In this document: positions 49,801-60,783 of the stretch, in pieces
Numbering within the stretch: the first letter of the stretch is position 1
Layout of the letters: each line of letters starts with the position of its first letter
Assembly: GCF_022539315.1 (NCBI RefSeq)
Contig: NC_066314.1
Location: 49,909,180 to 49,973,179 of the forward strand
Source of the DNA: Serinus canaria
Lineage: Eukaryota; Chordata; Aves; Passeriformes; Fringillidae
Reading direction: 5' to 3'
DNA length: 64,000 bases
Position numbers and translations under genes: made by a program
Notes under the pieces: model-generated
What the model saw: the letters and a program-made list of their open reading frames with translations, nothing else
Told to the model about the DNA's origin: nothing
The model's database searches: none

Positions 49801-52800
49801 GAATTTCATGACTTTTAAAGCCAGAGAAAAAGCTGAGGCTTTTTTCAAAAGATTCTTGACAATATCTAACAGTGCTGCAGTTCTCTAGACCACATTGCAA
49901 TTTTCTTTGCAATATACAATAAAGGAATGAAAATTGGTTTAGATCCATCAAAATGTTCTACTTCAACAGAATCATTTCACTTTCTCTTGCAATATAGGAA
50001 ACTCTTTTTAAAATGCCCCAAAGAAAAAGCAGCTTTAAACAAAGAAATCAAAATTTTTGTGAGATTTTTGCCACTCTATTTTTCTTTCTTTTTCCCCAGA
50101 CAGATTTTCAGTAAGATCAATTTAATTTTGAAAAGCATTGCAGTGATGATGGGGCCCCATTTTCCAGAGGAAAATGTTTCTCCCCAAAGCTTTTTATCAG
50201 CTGGATTCCTAATGCTTACCTCCTCTAGCCTCAGGAACTTTCCATGGGATCTTGGAGATAGGAACGCATTTATAAGTATCAGCATTGCATGGATGGAATG
50301 TAACCTTATAAGGAGGGGCAAAGAAATTTCCTAGCATTACAGCACCTCCCACTCTATGGCATGGAGCAAGAGGGAGGCAACCATCAGAGATTTGCATTAT
50401 ATAGGCACAGAGTATATAATATTTCAACCAGTCTGATTGGCATTGAACTCATAAAGCTAAACTGGTTTGGGGTTAGAATTTTAGTTTGGGCATTCCTGCA
50501 GAGCATTGCAGAGAGAGAGGCCTCAGGGGCTTCAAACCAAGGTCAGACAGAGAGGCAAAATAAGACCAACTCTCACACAGGCTCTAAGTACTGACATCAC
50601 TGCTCTGAGACAACTCCCACTGGCAGAGGGACATCCAGGGGACTGGCAAGCACCCAGCTGGCCTGTGGACACTGAGGAAGGCACCTTGATGCTCCCAGCA
50701 GGGCACAGAGGAGGCATGAAAAGCTGTCACACAGAGCAGCAGACGCCTGAGATGCTGGCTGTGGTGGGGAGCTGATGATCAGCTATCGTTTGATCACAGC
50801 TTGGGGTTTTCCTCAAAGAGCTCAAAAAATGCTCCACTAATGAGAAGGAAGGAAGAGGAAACTGCCTTTCACACATCTTCTCTACTTAATCATGATGGTT
50901 TTAGAACTTTCTGCAGAGGGCTGAAGAGTCTTGATACCACTGGTCAGAGCTCCAGGAAGTGGAAAAGCTATGTTCATTCCACAATTCAACCAAAACTGTC
51001 TCCAAAATGACAGAGGCATTCTGTCCTCTTCTCTTCTGAATGAGCCAAGGAACCTGACACAGCCTCAAACTTCTCACCTTCTTAGTTCATCCTCCTTTAC
51101 CACATTACAGCAAGCTCCTAGCCTCTGAAGGGCTGTGCTGAAGGAAGTCCAACTCTCATGGCATTCTGGCAGTGTCAAAGCATCCTCCCTTTACTTCTCT
51201 TAGGTTTGGGTTGAATTGTATGGCGTGGCCTCCAAGCCCATGGTGGGGGGAGGCAACACAGCTTGATCATATCAGAAGACCTCAGTCAGGGGCAGGTTGG
51301 AGGCTGCTCCCAACAGGGGCCTCAGTGAGGTAGGAACCCATCCCAACAGTCCCCTGCCACAGTTCCTTTGACATCAGTGGCTGCAGCAGGAGCACCAGCC
51401 AGCAGAGGCTCTTCCTCCCAGCTTTACCCTCATAGGCAAAACGAACAAATCCTACCTTTTCAGGATCCATGTTGAATTTCTTCCGGCCCAGGGACAGAAT
51501 TTTATCCCTCTGTGACAGCTTGCTGTAAACACAAAAAAGAAGGAAAAGTCAAACTTAGAATAAAGGGATGTCGCCCTGATTTTCTAGGATTTTCTAAACC
51601 TTCTGATGTTTACCTCCTTGTGGAGAACTTTATTGCACACTGTCTGGAGATAACACATTGTTTTGCATTCCTTTATGGAGGAGGAGAGACTTGATAGACT
51701 GTTAGTTTGTCCAGTGGCATTGGAGAGGTGGCACTGTCACCCTCCAATCCACTGTCACTTTTGGAAAACTATAAATGTTGGAGTCAGAAAATAAACTTCC
51801 CTTTTTGTTCTTCACCTTGGAGCAGCGGTGTGCATCTAGTTCTTTCGTGTTCGCTAGCGACATTGGACCATGTCATTTCACTGACAAGGGGAGATATCAC
51901 AAGGACAGGTGTCTGTCTATCCAGGAATAATAAGAAATCTAGGAGAATAGGAGGGCCTCATTTCCCTGCCCATTTCCCTGACCTTGTTGTGAACCGAATC
52001 CCATCAGCGTTATTGTTTTTTCAACTTAAAAAGAGAGACTTTGCAAGCAAAGGAATACTCATTCCACTCACCTGATCTGTTCTCCAGGATTACTGTCTGC
52101 CACCTGCTTCTCCTCTCCATGCTGGAAACACTCAATCTCTGCAAACACCTCAGCAATCTCCTCCTTCAGCTTCTGCAAAAGAAATATCAGGAAGGTGAAG
52201 GCAATGGAGGGAAAACCAGCAGACACAGCCTAAGGAAGCGTAAGAGCATGTCTAACTTCTTCCCTCAGTTACAGGAAAAGGACAGGTCAGGTGGTCATGA
52301 CCAGCCAAGGATGCCTATGAAGCGGGCACTGCTCTGGAATCACCCTGCTGGATTCCAGGTGCAAACAACTGGAAAGAGAGACAGAAGGAAGTTCTCATGC
52401 CTATTGCCAATCAAGACTGGAAAAATCAAACTTAATCAGTGTGGCAAGTGTCAGAGAACTCGCCCCACTGTTGATTCCAGTTCCTCAAACAATGTCAGAT
52501 GCAAGAATCCTTCCATTGTGCCCATTCCTTTTGAGCTTTTATTTTGCATAGCCCTGCTACACATCCAGGAAAGGAGAAGTAGAACTGGTAACTGTGAGAT
52601 CAATATGAACCCAAAGTGGCTGTATTGTGAAACACAGAATTTTTAATGTACCTGCCATTTAAATACCATTGAGAAGATAGCTCTGTTCAGTGGAGAAAAA
52701 GGAGAGGAGGAGTAAAGGCAAAGTAATTACTGCCAGATTTTAAAAAATCAATTGTGGAATTCACGTTCCTTTAAGCCCATGACAGACCATGGCTGCCTTG

Positions 52801-55800
52801 GCTGGATATTCTGTGTTACCATGGAAATGAAAGTGTCTATATCTCCTTGTTTCCATCCTGCAGTTATGTTCCACCTCAAAGCCAAAGTGCATCACAGCTC
52901 TCTTCTACGAATCACCCCAATTCTTCCCCATACCAACCAGAACAGGCAAGGGAAGAAAGATTATTTTACGACAGATCCTTTCTCATTGAGGAATGAGGAT
53001 GTGGATGGAGAACATAATCAGATAGAGAAACTGAATTTCTGCAATATTCCATAACTTAAAAGAGCTTCTGGGTTTCAGTTTTGCTCTGGCCACCTTCTGT
53101 TGTACTTGATCGGTCCCCAGAGCTGCGAGTGTTCCTTACTAAGTTTTAGGTGTTGCACAAATGTAACAGAACCATGATCTCACCTCATGACTTTCAAATT
53201 ATTATCAATTTTGTTATTTTATTCACTGCTGTCTTTTGGCAGTGTTACTGGCAAGCCAAGACCCATCCTCTTTTATCTTCCACCCCCCCTCCCCTTCCCC
53301 AGATAGGACCCCAAGTCTTTGTTCTTAAGGGTACTGATAGATACATTCTGAAAAAAAAATCCCCTAGCGAAAATGTCTCTTGTTCTATTACACTCTTTTC
53401 ACCCAAACTCACTCTGCTCCACTGGACATTGTGTATTCCAGTGCTTAATGGCTTTAGGTTTTAAAGCATGGGTTTGTGCAGTCTAGCAACCTTTCTCTGC
53501 CCATAGCAGGCAAAAAAAAAAAAAAAAAAAAGTAGTATTCCCTGTTCAAGTATCCTGCTCTTACAGTGCCCATTGCCTGTTCTGAAAACTGAAGGGAAAC
53601 AAACGCACACAAGCAAGTCCCAGGCACGTACATTCATATTCTGTTTTGCAGAGGGGGGACGAGAGAGCATTCTGGTTTGCAGCAGACAGAGGAGGTCTGG
53701 AAGCCGATGAAGTAACATGTAGTTTGGCTTAATCCTTTACTCCATTCCAGAAAATATTTCAGCTATTCCCTAGGCATCTGGACAGCTTCATGTTGTGGAA
53801 AAAAAATCAGTCCGAGTCCAACAATTCAGTGCTATAAGCTCTCTTAAATGGGAAACCACATTTCATGGTGGAGGCAGAATGGAATAGAAAGGGGACAGCA
53901 CCATGCAGGACTGTGATGCAGTCTTAGTGACTGATTTTGAATCTGTTACTTTCAGACATTTTAGGAGCTACTGGAGAAATGGTTTCTGCTCAAAGAAAAG
54001 AAGGAAAACAAGTTCCAGCCACAGAAACTTGTGTGGAAGGTCCTGCCATAAGACCTCTTTGAAGAGACAGTATCCTTCATGGAGGACTTGCTAGAAGTCC
54101 AAAAAGCAAACAAAAGTTTGATAAACACAGGGGGATGCTGCAGGTAACCAGGACTGACATATCATTAGCAGGTAATCAGTAATTAAAAAGAATCATAAAT
54201 GCTGAGTCGGATGCCTGCCAGTACAATTTAGTGAAGATATTTCTTTACTCCTAAATATGCAATCCCAGCTTAGCGTTGCTCATAATCTGACCAGCCTTTT
54301 TCAAACATCCCATTGGGGCAGCTGAGGATTCCTGCAGCAGAGAGTACCACAGGCTGGATGTACCCTGGGGGCAAAAAGGCCAGGGCAGCCTGAAGTTTCA
54401 AACTTAAGTTGGATCATGACTGAGAAAATGCCACCTTAGCAAGAGCATTTCTGCATGGCCTGGACTATTATGTGAAGATGCACCTTGATGAAGACAGATT
54501 TCAGAAGGCACAAGGGACAGGATGGTCCTTACCTTAATGTCATCCAAAAGCTCCTGTCTGTGCTTCCTGATTGTCTCTATTTCAGCCTCTTCAGCCCCAC
54601 TCAAGCAAGTTGATTCTGAAAGAATAAAGATTCCTGTGAAAACTCTACTGGGGCCCACATATCATGGAAAAAGCTGCCCCAACCTCTCAGCACTTGCCTT
54701 CTCCTAGGGTCATTCCACAGCAACTCTGATTTCTGTGTGTCCAGCATCTGTGCTCCCTGCTGTTGCAACCACTGCACCTTTGCCTTGCAAATGGTTCTCA
54801 GCCCAGAGCCTGCAGCACAGACCATACCCCCTCTCCTTGCAGCAAAAGGCTCTGCACACCCCTCTCAGCTGACCCTGCAGACTCCCACTGCCTATTCAGC
54901 CAATTCTGCTCTGAGCACTGTGAAGAGGTCTCACTAAATGCTCTCTGGTGGTTGTTATGTCAGTCATCTTTAGGCACTGAAAATCGATGACCTAAATACT
55001 TCATCTACATCCACCTCCCAAGAAAACCATTGGCTTCCTGAATTATCTGCCATAGCAGAGTCAGAAATGGCTTAAGAGAGAAAATCAAGGTTTTTCAAGC
55101 AGGAGGACAGGATCTAGAGGATGAAAGCCTTGCTGAAAAAGGAATGTCTTTGAGTGGCTGTTGTTCTGTGAACAGCAGAAAATGCAGAAATATGAGTAGG
55201 GTTCCTTGTAATGTACAGGAACTTAAACAAATAGCAGCAGAACCAAGGCAACCACAATATTATTCATAAAAGACCTAAAAAATGGGGTGACAGTGATGCT
55301 GCTAAATATAATCCAGGTGAACCACTGGTGAACCACTGCAGAGCCTCTTCTGCAAGGAGAATGAGAAGGCTGCAGCTCTAGAGAGGAGACAAAGCAGAAG
55401 ATGAGGCCCCAGGAAAAAAGCAGAGCTTGCAGAAAGCTGAGAGCACTGGAGATCACTGGTGAACTTGCAGACAGGGTCCTTGCTGCACATAAACACAGCA
55501 AGAAAAAGCTTCCCCAGAAGGCCAGGTCAAGTCCCGGGATGCCCTGCTCCACTGTTTCATAAAACAAAATCCCCTGAGCCTCCTGTCTTCCCAGAAAAAA
55601 GGGGAAGTAGCACCAGTTGCATTGGAAATTCTCTTAGTGTGGATCTCACATGCAAAACAACTGCTATAAATGTGAGTGGAAGAAAAAAAGGGAAGGAAGC
55701 AGCCACAACAGACAGAAGGAAAAGCGACAAGGGCAATCATCTTAGTATGCTTCTTTCCTGTCATGGCCTCAACAGCTCAGAAAGACTTATCTTCCCCAAT

Positions 55801-58800
55801 CCAAATCTCTCCCCCATCCTCCTGGCTAGTTGGGTTTCCATGTGCTAAGTATGTTCCTGCTACTTTTCTCAGGCATCAGCCTCTTTCCTGCCACTCTTCC
55901 TGATGGTTTCAAGCATCGCATTCCCTGGGGAGGGGTTGCTGAGTCTGCAGGGGTAAAGCACTGGACAAGGAGCCAGCATGAAGCCAGGCTGGGAAGGATC
56001 CATGTGCCCTGCAAGCAGCCCTTGTGAAGAACAACAAGAAGCTGTCTGATTGATGAAGCCAGACAAGAGGGAAGGAAAAAGGCATCCAAAAGCTTGCAAC
56101 TGCCAAATCTGTAGGTGAGGGGAAAACCGAAGCAGGAAGGAAGGTTAGCAAACAAAAAACAAACAAATGAAAAGAAACCACAAAGAAAACCAACCAAAAA
56201 CAAGCAGTGGCTCTGGTACTTTTCTGGTGGGTTGCTGACTTCCCTTTAAATGTCAGCCCTGGGCCTCTGAGCAGTGCCCAGGCCCTTCAGCTTAATTTCT
56301 GTATCCTGCAGTTGTGGTGTCTGCAGGAGATCAGGCTGGCGTCTCCATCTCTCCAGCTGTATCTCTTTCACTCCTGTCAGGGCTTGTAATTGTGGAATCA
56401 CTGGGGTGACTCCTTGACAAATTACAACAAAGACCTTTTGCCCTGTATTTCTTTCCACAAAAGCACCATAGGAGCACAGCCCTGAGGAACCCTGCCTTCC
56501 CTGCCCCGTCAGCAAATTCTGGTGTGGCTGGTTGCTTTGCTTTAGTTGTTCTATGTCTACTAAAGCATCTCAAAGAGTCATGAGGCTCCCAAGGGACGCC
56601 ATCTCACCCACAGGACCCCCAACAAGGCTATAATTAACACAGGTCCCCTTCCTCCTGAACATTTGAAAACCCCAACTCCCACCTACTGAGTCTGTCAGAA
56701 TGAGAAAAGTGTGGGAAGGACTCTGTGTCTGGGGAGGGCAGGGGAGAAAAAGAAGGAGTCATAGACAAGGGGAAGGAATCAAGGGCTAAAAAGGTAGGAA
56801 AGGGTGACAGAGTTTGGAAAAAATGGGTGGATCAAACTTTTAGGGCAATTTAGACTGAGCTACAGAGAGGGTCTTCGTCAGGTTTCCTACACAGCTTAAG
56901 TTCTTGGTTGCTTTAGAAAATGGTCCATGCCTTGTCAAAGTCCTCAGAACCACCTCAGTTCTACTTCCCTCTAGGACTAGGTCAGCACACAGATGAAGCA
57001 TAGCCCTGGTCAAGGTTCTCTGCACAGGGGGAAATTTCACCCTGATGAAGAACACAGCACAAAAACACCCGCAGGTTTCAGAAGGATGCTGTCAGCCCAA
57101 CCAACCCTGAAGTTTTCCAGTTCAGACGCACAAAAATTGGCTACTATCCTCTCCAGAGAGAGCATTAGGTTGCTGTTTGGAATTTATTTTCAGAGAGCAA
57201 ATGCTCAAAGGAAAGTGCATCAGCATCACATTTGTTGGTCTTACACCTGCTCCTGAAGTTGTTTCTCCACTCCCAGGGCAGACCCACATAGAAAGACTTC
57301 CAGTTCTTCACGAACTCACCAAGATTGTATTTTCAGTGCTGTCACTCAGGACACAGACTTCAATTCCAATTGTATGGCTTACACCTTCAGCCTCCCTGCC
57401 CAGAGGGCAGGTCAGAGTTGCCCAAACATCTGGGTACTTGTGTGGCCAGCAGAGAGTTCTGTGTTTGCTGGTTTAATTTCCCATTGCAAAGGGCTGTGCT
57501 GAACCACCCAGGTGTAAGGCTTTCAGTCCCATGGAAAATTATAGGAATAGGGAGATGGCTTTTGAAGCACAGAGGTAAGTGGGAAATTATCACCCAGGAG
57601 GGCTGGAAGAATGAACTGCAGAAGCAGTAGGGAAAGGTTAAGAAGAATGATTCTATCTGTGCCACTGCTGCAGACCTGTGTGTTACACACTGGTGGTATG
57701 ACAGCAAAGCTTCATCAGGCTCATTTGCAAGGTAGTGGAGGGCTTTGAGTATCACTGCAAAAGGGTTTGGGCACCTCTGCCCATGGCTGCACAAAAGCAG
57801 AACAGCCTGACAGGCAGCTTCTCCCTGAAGGAATATCCCTGGTAGAAAAATTTCACCTGAAATTCCTTGTCTTTTTTGATATGGCTGCTGGGTCATCTCC
57901 AGTACAGACCACCACCTCCACAGACAGGTACCAGTCTAGTAGCAGAGAGATGACAAAGCCTTCCACTCCTCAATTCCTTCCAGCCGTGTGCATCTCCCTC
58001 CTGCAGCACTCCACAGTTCTCTGCCAGCTCGTGTGAGAAGAAATTCAACATAAATCCCAGCAGGTTTAATTTGCACATTTCAGCTATGGGGGGAAAGCTG
58101 GGAAGAAGAATTTATGTTGTCTACTGGTCCCCTTAGCTCACTTGACAACTTACACCCATCCTTCAGGATAGCTTTCCATGACTTTTGCCCACACATCCCA
58201 GCACAGGACACCACAGAACCAGTCTGCTCTACCGTGTGTCACACATCCAGCTCAAGGGCTTGGCACAGCAGCTCTGTGGCCTCACTCAGACAGTCCTGAG
58301 AGGGTTCTGAAGGAAGCTGGAAGAGGACACACACTGCAGGGAGAGCAGCCTCCCCAAGGCATCAAGCCTTTCTTGCAAACAGATGGGCACCTAACAGGAC
58401 CATCACGTCTCCAGGCAGGAGGGGCCCCAGAGAAAGGTGTACACGCACCTCTGACCTTCAGGACAATCATGCCACAACTGAGTGATTCCAAATGCATTCA
58501 GTACTCTAAAGCTCACTGGAAAACTGTTTCTGGTGGCAGCCTTGGCTACCAAGGGAGTTCAGCATCAAACAAACCCACTTTCTCACCCAGCTTTGGAATG
58601 ACAGGATGGGATTGAGCAAAAACATCAGTCAGAGCCAGCACATCTCTCCAGGCATTGCCTGTCTCCAGGCTCTGCCTCTACCCAGAGCTGAGCAAACCCC
58701 CACAGTGCCTGAATAGGATGTCATTGTGTTATTGCAGTGTCTATACTTTCTTGAAAGTACACTTGCTTGAATGTGTAACTTTCAAGACATAATTAATGCA

Positions 58801-60075
58801 ATAACACAACTTAAGTGAATGACTGTGTCAGACCTTCACTTAGGAGACCCCCAGTTTCTGTCAAAGGCACACCCCAAAATAAATAGCAAAATATCAGCTA
58901 TCCCTTCTCCTGCCCAGTTTGTCCTGCAGACCCTTCGTCCACAGCTGCTTTCAGGTAGCGAGGACTGGGTGATCAGAAGAGACCCATTTTCACCAACATT
59001 CAATACCAGTCAGATGCTGGCAAGAACTCAGCTCCTACAGGTACCACCAATTTCCCTGGCAAGCAAGGCTGGTATGTGGCTTGAGCATGCTCTTTCCTTG
59101 GCTACACACATCAGAGCTAAAAAGTGCACAACAGTTGTTGAAACTGGGCACTGCTTTTTGCTTTCACTCTCCATATCCTATACACAAAAGCCTGAGGGGA
59201 CAGAGTCAGACCGAGAAGAAATATTACAAGGTGATGCTTGTTCTTCCTTTGTTCAGCCTGTTCCCACTCAGCTCTCCCTCTCTGACACACTCAGAGCTTC
59301 CTCAGCCAGAAGCTGGAAATGTTCAGCCTGGTGCAATGCCTTTCCTTACTGAATCCCAACCACTTTATCCACCACCTGCCAAAGCAGGAAATAAAACCCA
59401 AGATCTCTCTCAGTTCCTCAGATGCGGTTCATTTCCCCTCACCCACATCTGCCCACTGAGATTATTTCAGGGCCAGGCAGGCCCACCTGTAGATCCCTTG
59501 GAGCTTCTAGAACCCCAATACAGTTGTCTACCTCTAACATGGCCAAAAGCAAGGGAGGCCCCAGTACCAAAAGACTTGCACGGGCATTACACTGGGTTAC
59601 CCAACTGCATGAGAGGCTCTACAAAGGCAAGCCAGCTCCTGGCATCTGTAGGGAGGAGCACACCACAGAGGAGCTTGCCAGAGTTGAATGAGAGCAGCCA
59701 AAGCCAGCAATGCTCACCCCAGGTGTCACATACGCCATTGACACCGAGGAGTCAGTTCCCAGCTTGCCCAGCATTGCTGGCCCAAGGAATCAGAGCAGTA
59801 ACACTCTGAGGACAAAGGTCATTCAAACCAGTGGGGAAATTTCTCCCGATGGGAAAGGAGAGCAAGTAAAAAGAAACCCATGTCTGATGCTGAAGACTGA
59901 CAAGCAATTAACTGTACCACCAGGGATATTCCAACATGTCATTCACTACAGCATCAGCATCCACTCTGGCTGTTGGGATTTCATGGTGTGCTCTTCTCCA
60001 TCAAACCGACTACAGAGCCCTCACCCCAAAAAAGACACCCAATGATTGAGGCTTACCAGCAGGACAAAGGTCCAT
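43748..60075 (-). CDS. CYTH4: Cytohesin-4, ARF guanine-nucleotide exchange factor (13 coding exons)
   Basis: Seen: exons, 5' to 3' on the minus strand, are 60075-60057, 54615-54533, 52172-52072, 51522-51456, 49182-49064, 48689-48609, 47938-47826, 47271-47123, 46167-46056, 45635-45559, 45204-45133, 44299-44145 and 43820-43748. All introns are GT-AG and the joined frame is open for 406 codons. Order of parts: coiled coil (about residues 10-65), Sec7 (about 75-260) with [12 protein letters not shown] (glutamate finger E168) and the second Sec7 motif around [11 protein letters not shown], linker, PH domain (about 275-390), tail RKKKIASKN. Known: cytohesins load GTP on ARF proteins at membranes; the PH domain binds phosphoinositides and GTP-bound ARF, and linker plus tail autoinhibit Sec7. 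CYTH4 is the leukocyte member. Assignment to CYTH4 rather than CYTH1-3 rests on signature stretches ([43 protein letters not shown]). The start has A at -3, G at +4 and an in-frame TGA 24 nt upstream. The protein is 12 residues longer than human CYTH4 (394 aa) because exon 3 is longer. Confidence 0.96.
44145..44299 (-). CDS. CYTH4: CYTH4 coding exon 12 (PH domain, C-terminal half)
   Basis: The acceptor is TTTTGGACAG and the donor GTGAGGAG. It encodes [20 protein letters not shown], then [17 protein letters not shown], and the final PH helix [10 protein letters not shown]. Confidence 0.96.
45133..45204 (-). CDS. CYTH4: CYTH4 coding exon 11 (PH domain)
   Basis: The acceptor is TTGCCTTCAG and the donor GTAAGTGTC. 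It encodes [20 protein letters not shown] followed by PKKS. It is a symmetric phase-0 exon of 72 nt. [11 protein letters not shown] is closer to mammalian CYTH4 (LSVQKVDDPKK) than to CYTH1-3. Confidence 0.95.
45559..45635 (-). CDS. CYTH4: CYTH4 coding exon 10 (PH core, two-glycine form)
   Basis: The acceptor is CTGTCTTTAG and the donor GTAAGGGC. Joined to exon 9 it reads [17 protein letters not shown], with basic residues that bind the phosphoinositide headgroup, then [10 protein letters not shown]. Only two glycines precede RVK. In other cytohesins the diglycine form prefers PI(3,4,5)P3 over PI(4,5)P2. Confidence 0.96.
46056..46167 (-). CDS. CYTH4: CYTH4 coding exon 9 (Sec7-PH linker)
   Basis: The acceptor is CGGGGGCAG and the donor GTAAGGGG. 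It encodes [20 protein letters not shown], then [17 protein letters not shown] and the first base of a Gly codon. In family structures this linker folds over the Sec7 groove as an autoinhibitor. The PH domain begins at about REGWLLKL. Confidence 0.96.
47123..47271 (-). CDS. CYTH4: CYTH4 coding exon 8 (Sec7 motif 2)
   Basis: The acceptor is TTTGCTAG and the donor GTAAGAAG. It contains [20 protein letters not shown], which forms the ARF-binding groove, and then [16 protein letters not shown]. This is the easiest exon to recognise and the strongest single piece of evidence for a cytohesin. Confidence 0.97.
47826..47938 (-). CDS. CYTH4: CYTH4 coding exon 7 (Sec7 glutamate finger)
   Basis: The acceptor is CTCCTGACAG and the donor GTAGCTAAG. 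It encodes [20 protein letters not shown] then [17 protein letters not shown]. The Glu of FRLPGE is the family's catalytic glutamate finger, which expels GDP from ARF. It is intact here as E168. Confidence 0.96.
48609..48689 (-). CDS. CYTH4: CYTH4 coding exon 6 (Sec7)
   Basis: The acceptor is TCCCCCAG and the donor GTGAGTGA. It encodes [20 protein letters not shown] then NLVQAL, the helix pair of Sec7 that precedes the catalytic motif. Confidence 0.95.
49064..49182 (-). CDS. CYTH4: CYTH4 coding exon 5 (Sec7, first helices)
   Basis: The acceptor is CTTCCCAG and the donor GTAAGC. It encodes [20 protein letters not shown] followed by [19 protein letters not shown]. Residue 129 is Gly where the cytohesins I remember have Glu (YLGER). 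The exon ends in phase 2, and the split Arg codon is completed in exon 6. Confidence 0.95.
49183..51455 (-). other. CYTH4: CYTH4 intron 4
   Basis: A 2.27-kb intron. Its 49430-50330 part is distinctly A+T-rich with many short A and T runs, unlike the flanking introns. No exon or known repeat family recognised. Confidence 0.85.
51456..51522 (-). CDS. CYTH4: CYTH4 coding exon 4 (coiled coil to Sec7)
   Basis: The acceptor is GTTTACAG and the donor GTAGGA. It encodes [20 protein letters not shown] then [11 protein letters not shown] is a near-invariant cytohesin block at the entry to the Sec7 domain. Confidence 0.94.
52072..52172 (-). CDS. CYTH4: CYTH4 coding exon 3 (coiled coil, enlarged)
   Basis: The acceptor is TTTTGCAG and the donor GTGAGTG. 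It starts with [16 protein letters not shown], continuing the coiled coil, then [15 protein letters not shown]. At 101 nt it is 36 nt longer than the 65 nt I infer for the human counterpart from the protein, which adds about 12 residues before the conserved GRKKFNMDP segment. An internal CAGGTGGCA could act as a donor at exon position 69, but it would break the frame into exon 4. Confidence 0.88.
52173..54532 (-). other. CYTH4: CYTH4 intron 2
   Basis: A 2.36-kb intron with a 20-nt A run at 53512-53531. No recognised transposon or exon. Confidence 0.85.
53512..53531. repeat. Poly(A) run, 20 nt, in CYTH4 intron 2
   Basis: A pure A homopolymer on the plus strand (T on the CYTH4 transcript). No retrocopy is recognised next to it. 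Confidence 0.9.
54533..54615 (-). CDS. CYTH4: CYTH4 coding exon 2 (coiled coil)
   Basis: The acceptor is TTCTTTCAG and the donor GTAAGG. It encodes [20 protein letters not shown] and then ELLDDIK, the start of the cytohesin coiled coil. In the family this helix mediates dimerisation and contacts with scaffold proteins. Confidence 0.93.
54616..60056 (-). other. CYTH4: CYTH4 intron 1
   Basis: At 5.4 kb this is the largest intron and the usual site for regulatory elements. It contains a long imperfect hairpin at 58724-58809. I see no coding exon; the longest open frame, on the plus strand (59081-59809), has no recognisable domain. Confidence 0.85.
58724..58809 (-). repeat. Long imperfect hairpin in CYTH4 intron 1
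   Basis: The outer arms TTGTGTTATTGCA (58724-58736) and TGCAATAACACAA (58797-58809) are exact inverted copies. Inside, CTTGAAAGTACAC and GTGTAACTTTCAAG pair with one bulge around a loop of about 10 nt. The middle of the stem is unpaired. It may be a small inverted-repeat transposon (MITE) or a transcribed hairpin. A second short hairpin (AAGTGAA/TTCACTT) follows at 58812-58840. Confidence 0.7.
60057..60075 (-). CDS. CYTH4: CYTH4 coding exon 1 (start codon)
   Basis: This exon encodes MDLCPA plus the first base of a glutamate codon, followed by donor GTAAGCC. A coding first exon this short is normal for cytohesins. An in-frame TGA at 60099-60097 rules out an N-terminal extension in this exon. 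Confidence 0.9.
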
Positions 60076-60460
60076 CCTGAAGAGCACGATATACTTTCAG
60101 CACAGCTGGTGTTCCTCCTTGTATTTGGTTTGTTCAGATGCTTCACAGAACTGAAACAACTTGGAGCCAGCGACCAAGACCGCAGCAGCATTGGGGGGGG
60201 CGGGTTTCCCTGTGACTCCTCCTTCCCCTCCTTGTCTCCCCACTGTCATATGTCACAAGCTTGTGGCAGTGCAGGAAACTCCGTGCATGTTTCGATGAGC
60301 CCACAGGGACTCATTGCCTACTTTTAAATGCAATTGCACAAATGCATTTCCATCCCAGCAGCTTTTTGGGAATCTTTGTTTGAGGAGATTAAAATGAGCA
60401 GTGAGAGGCTTTGGCCTGAGATACTCAGAGGAGAGAGGGGAAAAGGAAGTTCTTGATTCA
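60076..60460 (-). promoter_or_regulatory. CYTH4: CYTH4 5' UTR and probable TATA-less promoter
   Basis: Directly upstream of the start codon the minus strand carries a GC box (CCCGCCCCCCCC, about 60191-60203), a purine-rich ETS-type stretch (GGAGGGGAAGGAGGAGT, about 60219-60236), and, on the plus strand at 60437-60452, GGGGAAAAGGAAGTTC, which resembles a PU.1 site. There is no TATA box. PU.1/ETS control would suit a leukocyte gene. The transcription start cannot be placed from sequence alone. Confidence 0.4.
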
Positions 60461-60783
60461 GAAAACCCATCTGGTTGGGGAAGTGGTTTCATTTTAAAGG
60501 GAAGATTCTTTCTATGTTAATTCAGCAGCAGAGTGGGGTGGGGGCAGGGATGGGAATGAAGGTTCCAGAACTGGAGGATGGTTGATGGAGGGCAGGATAA
60601 AGTTGTCAGACTCTTCTGCCTCGCCCAATGCTCAGTGTAACTTAGAGTCTTGCTCCTTTCCCCCCACAACAAAGTGTTTTTCATGTGAAACCTTGTAAGT
60701 GAACTAAGAAGAAATGCAGTCGTCTCTCAGGTTTAGCAATATTCCTGATGGCGAGAGAGCTGGAATTAGCAGCCATTCACGAA

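Noticed and set aside
52072..52110. Use of the internal CAGGTGGCA as an alternative exon 3 donor to give a mammal-like length
   Set aside because: It would leave 69 nt and shift the frame into exon 4, destroying GRKKFNMDP.
59081..59809. A 242-codon plus-strand open frame inside CYTH4 intron 1
   Set aside because: No domain, no splice structure and low-complexity composition; probably chance.
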